Below are positions 60,037 through 64,000 of a DNA stretch of 64,000 nt, in pieces. Position 1 is the stretch's first letter, and each line of letters begins with the position of its first letter. The notes below the pieces were generated by a model. It ran no database searches, was not told the origin of the DNA, and saw only the letters and a program-made list of their open reading frames with translations. The stretch is taken from assembly GCA_901472455.1 (NCBI GenBank), contig LR590464.1, positions 2,604,001 to 2,668,000 of the forward strand. Direction: 5' to 3'. The position numbers and the translations under genes are program-made. Source of the stretch: Leclercia adecarboxylata (lineage in GTDB: Bacteria; Pseudomonadota; Gammaproteobacteria; Enterobacterales; Enterobacteriaceae).

Positions 60037-60824
60037 TTAGCATTCACGCAAATAAGTGAGGGATCCTGATAAGCCCGCGCAGGATCGTCGGCACGAACAC
60101 GGGCACTCATACACCACATAACCCTGGTAGTTATCGGCACGCAGCTGATCGAACAGGCTGGCAAAATCCAGGCTGCCGCTTCCCGGCTGATAGCGATGGT
60201 TATCCGCGATATGCACATGCCCCAGCAGATCGCGGTTGTGGTGCAGCGCATCGGTTAGCGAATCTTCTTCAATGTTCATATGATAGAAATCGCCGATGAT
60301 CTGCACGTGCTTCAGGGCATTCTCTTCGATGTAGCGACGGGCATCGGCCAGGGTGTTGATCATGTGGTCCTGATAGCGGTTTAGCGGCTCCAGGTAGACG
60401 GTGGTCCCGGTGCGCGCAGCCACCTCGTCCAGCCAGCGCAGGAAGCGTTTACCGCTTTGCGATCGCCGTCGAGGCTGCGCGGTGAAGTCATCGGTGGCAG
60501 GCGGAAGGTAAACATCCCCCAGGCCGCCGGAACGATAATGCCCTTCCCGCCCACTTCAGCGAGCGCTTCAAGAATGCGTTCAATCTGCTGTAACCCATTG
60601 AGACGACGCTCTTCAATGAAGTCACCGATCCAGCCGTCGTAGCCGCCGCAGGCCGTCGTCACCGGCAGACCCGTGGCTTTGATTGCGGCTTTCACTTCAT
60701 CGAGGTTATCGACCAGCAGTTTGCCGTCAATTTCGTAGCCATCAAAACCCATCGCTTTGATGAACTGAAATTTCTCCATAATGTTGGTCGGGAAAAAGGC
60801 CTGGTTTTGTGTTGCGATCTTCAT
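60037..60824 (-). CDS. ycjR: 3-keto-guloside/glucoside 4-epimerase YcjR (frameshifted)
   Basis: TIM-barrel sugar isomerase-like protein (AP endonuclease 2 fold). E. coli YcjR epimerises C4 of the 3-keto sugar formed by YcjS and YcjQ. Seen: MKIATQNQAFFPTNIMEKFQFIKAMGFDGYEIDG, CGGYDGWIGDFIEERRLNGLQQIERILEAL, the metal ligands in VYLEPLNRYQDHM and IIGDFYHMNIEE, and LGHVHIADNHRYQPGSG. Breaks near 60450 and 60095, the second near the C-terminus. Corrected length about 262 residues. Confidence 0.93.
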
Positions 60825-60841
60825 TATTTGCTGTCCTTAGC

Positions 60842-61895
60842 TTAAAAAGTGACGCCCATTTTGATACTGAGTTCCGGGTGCTGATCGACATACTTCATAT
60901 AGCTTTCCGGGCTGGTGGTGAAAGTCACGACCGGGTCGATCAGATCTTCACAATTCAGGTAACCGTTCATCAACAATTCCCAGCAGGTCTCTTCGATACG
61001 CTTACGGCTCCAGCGCGGGTAGTCCGGGTTGGGTTCACTGCAGGCGCGGGAGAAGACAATCTTTGCATTGTTGAAATGCGCTTCGCGACCGAGGTTGAAA
61101 CCCGCGGCAAACGGCTTAGCGAACGCAACGTAGGAGATGGTTCCGCCGTAGGCGAGTCCGCGCAGCGCAGACTGCAACGCATCCGCAAAACCGCTGGTCT
61201 CAATGATCACGTCCGCACCCTGCTTACCGGTCAGTTTTTTGATTTCCAGGCCAACATCGGTACCGATTGGGTTCAGACAGTGATCCGCGCCATGACGGCG
61301 TGCGATTTCACAGCGATGTTCGATAGGATCGACACCGATGACGACTGACGCCCCGGCTTTTTTTTGCCAGCTGAATAGCAATCTGTCCGATGGCACCCAG
61401 ACCGACCACAACGACAAAGTCGCCCACACGGACGTTGGCATCGCGTACACCGCTCATGGCGAACTGCGCCGGATCGTAGCAAACGGCGTTTTTCCAGGAG
61501 CCGCCCTGCGGCATTTTGCGCAGTTTGTAGTTGTTTACAGCATTGACGATCACCGTCTCCTGCAGCGGACCGTAGCAGCAGACGCTGTCGCCGATCTGGT
61601 ACTCCGTCACATCCTCGCCGCATTCAATGATGTCGCCCACGACCATATTGCCTAACTGGAACTTGCCGAACTCGATCCCGCGGGCTGCGCCCTCTTCACG
61701 CGGGGTAAACATCTGCCATTCCGCGTTAAACTCTTCGTCGATAAAGGGACTCGCCGCACGAAAATCCACCACTTCGGTACCGTGTTTCGGCGCGCCGAAA
61801 CGGACGCGAATTTTGACTTCATGTGCCGCCACAGGACGATCTTCATAGTCCACCAGCGCCGCCACGCGCGGCGCGATCGCAACTAACTTCTTCAT
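60842..61895 (-). CDS. ycjQ: D-guloside 3-dehydrogenase YcjQ (frameshifted)
   Basis: Medium-chain (zinc-type fold) dehydrogenase. E. coli YcjQ interconverts D-gulosides and 3-keto-gulosides, completing the glucoside-to-guloside route with YcjR and YcjS. Seen: VRFGAPKHGTEVVDFRAASPF, GDIIECGEDVTEYQIGDSV, the nucleotide-binding glycines VVVGLGAIGQIAIQLAK, GVDPIEHRCEIARRHGADHCLNP and GADVIIETSGFADALQSALRGLAYGGTISYV. One extra T near 61362 splits it. Corrected length about 350 residues. It follows ycjP by 28 bases. Confidence 0.94.
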
Positions 61896-61923
61896 GATTC
61901 ACTCCTTGTTAAAATCGGCCGCC

Positions 61924-62766
61924 TTAGCCCTTAACGCCACCGGCGGTCAAACCACTTTTAATAAAACGTTCAGACAGCGCGTACATGATGACCACCGGCA
62001 GTGCCGTCACCAGCGATGCCGCCATCATGCGACCCCAGATGTAATCCGGCGTACTGAAGAGGGTGTTCAGCCCGACAGGCAAGGTGAAGTTGCTGGCGCT
62101 GGACAGGAAAATGGAGGCAAACAGATAGTCGTTCCACGCCACCATAAAGCAGTAGACAAAGACCGACACCAGCCCGGAAATCGCCAGCGGCACGGTGATG
62201 CGGAAGATGATTTGCAGGCGGTTCAGGCCATCCATCATCGCGGCTTCTTCTATTTCGTCCGGGATGGTGTCGAAATAGCTGCGCAGCATAAATACCGCCG
62301 TCGGTAGGGTCTGGGTCACCATGGTGATGATGAGCGCCAGCTCGGTGTCATAAATGCCTAATGCGGTAATGATTTTGAACAGCGGTACCACCAACAAAAT
62401 CCCGGAGAACATATAGACGGTGTAAAAGCTCGCGTTGATCGTCGCGCGCCCTTTAAAACGCAGTTTGGAGAGTGCGTAAGCGCCCAGCGTGCCGAGGAAA
62501 ACGGCAATGACCGACGAGGTTAACGACACCACCATGCTGTTCCGAAAGTAATCCACAAACGGGAAGATCAGCGGATTAAAGATGTCGACATAATGCTGTA
62601 GCGTCCACGCCTGCGGCAGAATGGTCGGATGGAGCGATATCGCCTCTTTCGCGCTCTTGAACGAGGTCATCAGCATCACGAAGAACGGGAACAGCGTGAT
62701 AATCAGGAATACCGCCAGCCCCAGGTAGAAACCAATCCGGCCCAGGACGCGTTTATTTGTTGCCAT
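61924..62766 (-). CDS. ycjP: Sugar ABC transporter permease YcjP
   Basis: Intact 280-residue MalG-type permease with six membrane helices (FYLGLAVFLIITLFPFFVML first; SFYTVYMFSGILLVVPLFKII in the middle). The EAA loop that contacts the ATPase is EIEEAAMMDGLNRLQIIFRITVPLAISG. It pairs with YcjO and is energised by YcjV. Its start overlaps the ycjO end by 14 bases. Confidence 0.95.
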   Translation of the reverse strand: MATNKRVLGRIGFYLGLAVFLIITLFPFFVMLMTSFKSAKEAISLHPTILPQAWTLQHYVDIFNPLIFPFVDYFRNSMVVSLTSSVIAVFLGTLGAYALSKLRFKGRATINASFYTVYMFSGILLVVPLFKIITALGIYDTELALIITMVTQTLPTAVFMLRSYFDTIPDEIEEAAMMDGLNRLQIIFRITVPLAISGLVSVFVYCFMVAWNDYLFASIFLSSASNFTLPVGLNTLFSTPDYIWGRMMAASLVTALPVVIMYALSERFIKSGLTAGGVKG

Positions 62767-63636
62767 TGAGGTTTACCCTTTTTCTGGTGAGCAGAATGAC
62801 GGTGAAGATGATCACGAACAGCACGACAGAAATTGCGGCGGCTTTACCCAGATCATTGAACGCAAAGGCGGTCTTGTAGAGGTAGACGCCCAGGATATCG
62901 ACCTTGGTGGTGAGCAGATACACATCCGCAAACATGTAGAACATCCAGATGGTTCGCAGTGTGATAACCGTGGCCAGCACCGGCATAATCGCGGGCAATG
63001 TGACGATGCGAAAACGCTGCCATGCATTCGCGCCGTCCATTTCAGCCGCTTCGTACAGCGACTTATCAATGGTCTGCAATATCGCGAGAAACGAGATAAA
63101 CGCGTACGGGAAGTAGCGCCAGATGGCGAACAGCACCACCAGGACAAAACTGCTGCCTGGGTTGTCGAACCACAGCGGCGCCTGGTCATACAGATGCAGC
63201 AGATCCACGCCCAGATAGTTCACAATCCCATAGCCATTGTTGAACATGTACTTCCAGGCAAACACAAGCGAGATCGACGGTGTAACGTAAGAGAGGATCA
63301 CCAGAGAACGCGCCGTTTTGCGCAGGCGAAACTCCCGATTAAAGAAGATGGCAACGGCCAGCCCTAACCCGGTGCTACCTATCACCACCAGCGCCGTATA
63401 CCAGAAGGTCATCCACAGCGAATGCCAGAACGCCGCGTCACTCAAAATACGGATGTAGTTATCGAAACCCGACAAACACCGCACTAACTCGCGGGTTTAA
63501 GGGCAAGCGTAAAAAACTGATTTCAATGTTGGAAATCATCGGCCAGGCCACAAGGCCCCCCCAGCAAAATCAGGCTGGGGGCCAACAGCAGCATGGCGAA
63601 AGGCATATCTGATCGACCAGAAAACAACGTCTTCAT
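62753..63636 (-). CDS. ycjO: Sugar ABC transporter permease YcjO (frameshifted)
   Basis: MalF-type permease. ATG 63636 begins MKTLFSGRSDMPFAMLLLAPSLILLGG; single-base breaks near 63557 and 63480 lead to FDNYIRILSDAAFWHSLWMTFWYTALVVIGSTGLGLAV. The EAA loop is LYEAAEMDGANAWQRFRIVTLPAIMPV. It ends TRKRVNLNGNK at 62753. Corrected length about 293 residues, as in E. coli. It overlaps ycjP and lies 22 bases after ycjN. Confidence 0.94.
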
Positions 63637-63658
63637 AATTCCCTTCCGCAGTGCGCTC

Positions 63659-64000
63659 CTATCGTTGTGAAATCAGGTCAGTCAGTCGCGTCTGGCTATT
63701 GCTTAACGTTGCGCTGAGATCCTGTTGCCCCACCGTCACGTTATGCACCATGGAACTGATGATGGCCGGAACCCGTCACGTCGCCCATGCGGGTGAAATT
63801 TTTATCTCCCACGGCGCCAAACACCTGCACATTCGGGAACTGCGCGATCAGCTCATAAGGCAGTTGCCCAAAGGCCTTGATCACCTCGTTGTTTTTCCAG
63901 GTTTCGGTGCCGACCACCAGCTTGTTCACCGGCAATGCCGCGCCCGGGGACATCATGACCCAGTCGGTGGCGGTTTGAGCCTGTTCCATCCAGGTAACAA
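63659..64000 (-). CDS. ycjN: Sugar ABC transporter substrate-binding protein, 3' part (frameshifted)
   Basis: C-terminal part of the periplasmic sugar-binding protein for the YcjO-P-V importer; the gene runs out of the window. Visible: TDWVMMSPGAALPVNKLVVGTETWKNNEVIKAFGQLPYEL, NVQVFGAVGDKNFTRMGDVTGSG and, after a single extra-base break near 63765, SSMVHNVTVGQQDLSATL with the end LISQR. It matches the end of E. coli YcjN. Confidence 0.92.

Noticed and set aside
1..64000. CRISPR arrays, tRNA/rRNA genes, insertion sequences, integrases
   Set aside because: Searched by eye on both strands; no regularly spaced repeats, no tRNA-like or rRNA segments, no transposase or integrase motifs found.

Overview
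The window is chromosomal DNA from a member of the Enterobacteriaceae, probably Enterobacter or a close relative. Both ends follow E. coli K-12 gene order: nifJ(ydbK)-micC-ompN and ttcA-dbpA-fnrS-zntB-dgcM on the left, and mppA-mpaA-ycjG-tpx-tyrR-ycjF-ycjX-ycjW-ompG-ycjV..ycjN on the right. The proteins align closely with E. coli by eye. No rRNA, tRNA, CRISPR array or insertion sequence was seen.

Layout. 1-3.4 kb: 3' part of nifJ, the sRNA micC and the porin gene ompN. 3.6-5.4 kb: small accessory genes (KTSC protein, GFA-type zinc protein, a secreted orphan, tiny ORFs). 5.4-13 kb: ttcA, dbpA, the FNR-controlled sRNA fnrS, zntB, a chemoreceptor without a periplasmic sensor domain, dgcM and a DJ-1/PfpI protein. 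13-41.4 kb: a complete type VI secretion system (T6SS), all on the minus strand and probably read from tssB downwards (tssB, tssC, tssK, tssL, an OmpA-domain protein, hcp, clpV, an HExxH effector candidate with its lipoprotein, vgrG, a large orphan cargo candidate, a sulfatase-modifying-factor-like lipoprotein, PAAR, a two-TM protein, tssM, tssA, tssF, tssG, tssJ, tssE, vasL, an orphan). 41.4-44.4 kb: a decayed spot with a dehydrogenase remnant, an MmyB-type regulator and the divergent oxidoreductase. 44.5-48 kb: the murein-peptide recycling set mppA, mpaA, ycjG. 48-53 kb: tpx, tyrR with its own TyrR box, ycjF and ycjX behind a heat-shock-like promoter. 53-64 kb: the ycj operon for alpha-glucosides such as kojibiose (LacI regulator ycjW, porin ompG, ABC transporter ycjN/O/P/V, phosphorylase ycjT, beta-phosphoglucomutase ycjU and the glucoside/guloside enzymes ycjS/R/Q).

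How the genes work together. The T6SS block supplies sheath (TssB/C), tube (Hcp), spike (VgrG, PAAR), baseplate (TssE/F/G/K), membrane complex (TssJ/L/M), cap (TssA) and recycling ATPase (ClpV). Its AT-richer inserts around vgrG look like effector/immunity cargo. This block sits where E. coli K-12 has fnr, uspE, ogt, abg and smrA, none of which is present here.

Important caveat. More than half of the genes carry one or more single-base insertions or deletions, mostly in short homopolymers, and continue at once in another frame. This hits conserved housekeeping genes as well as accessory ones, so it looks like consensus sequencing error. I give each such gene as one feature spanning all its fragments and list the break points approximately.
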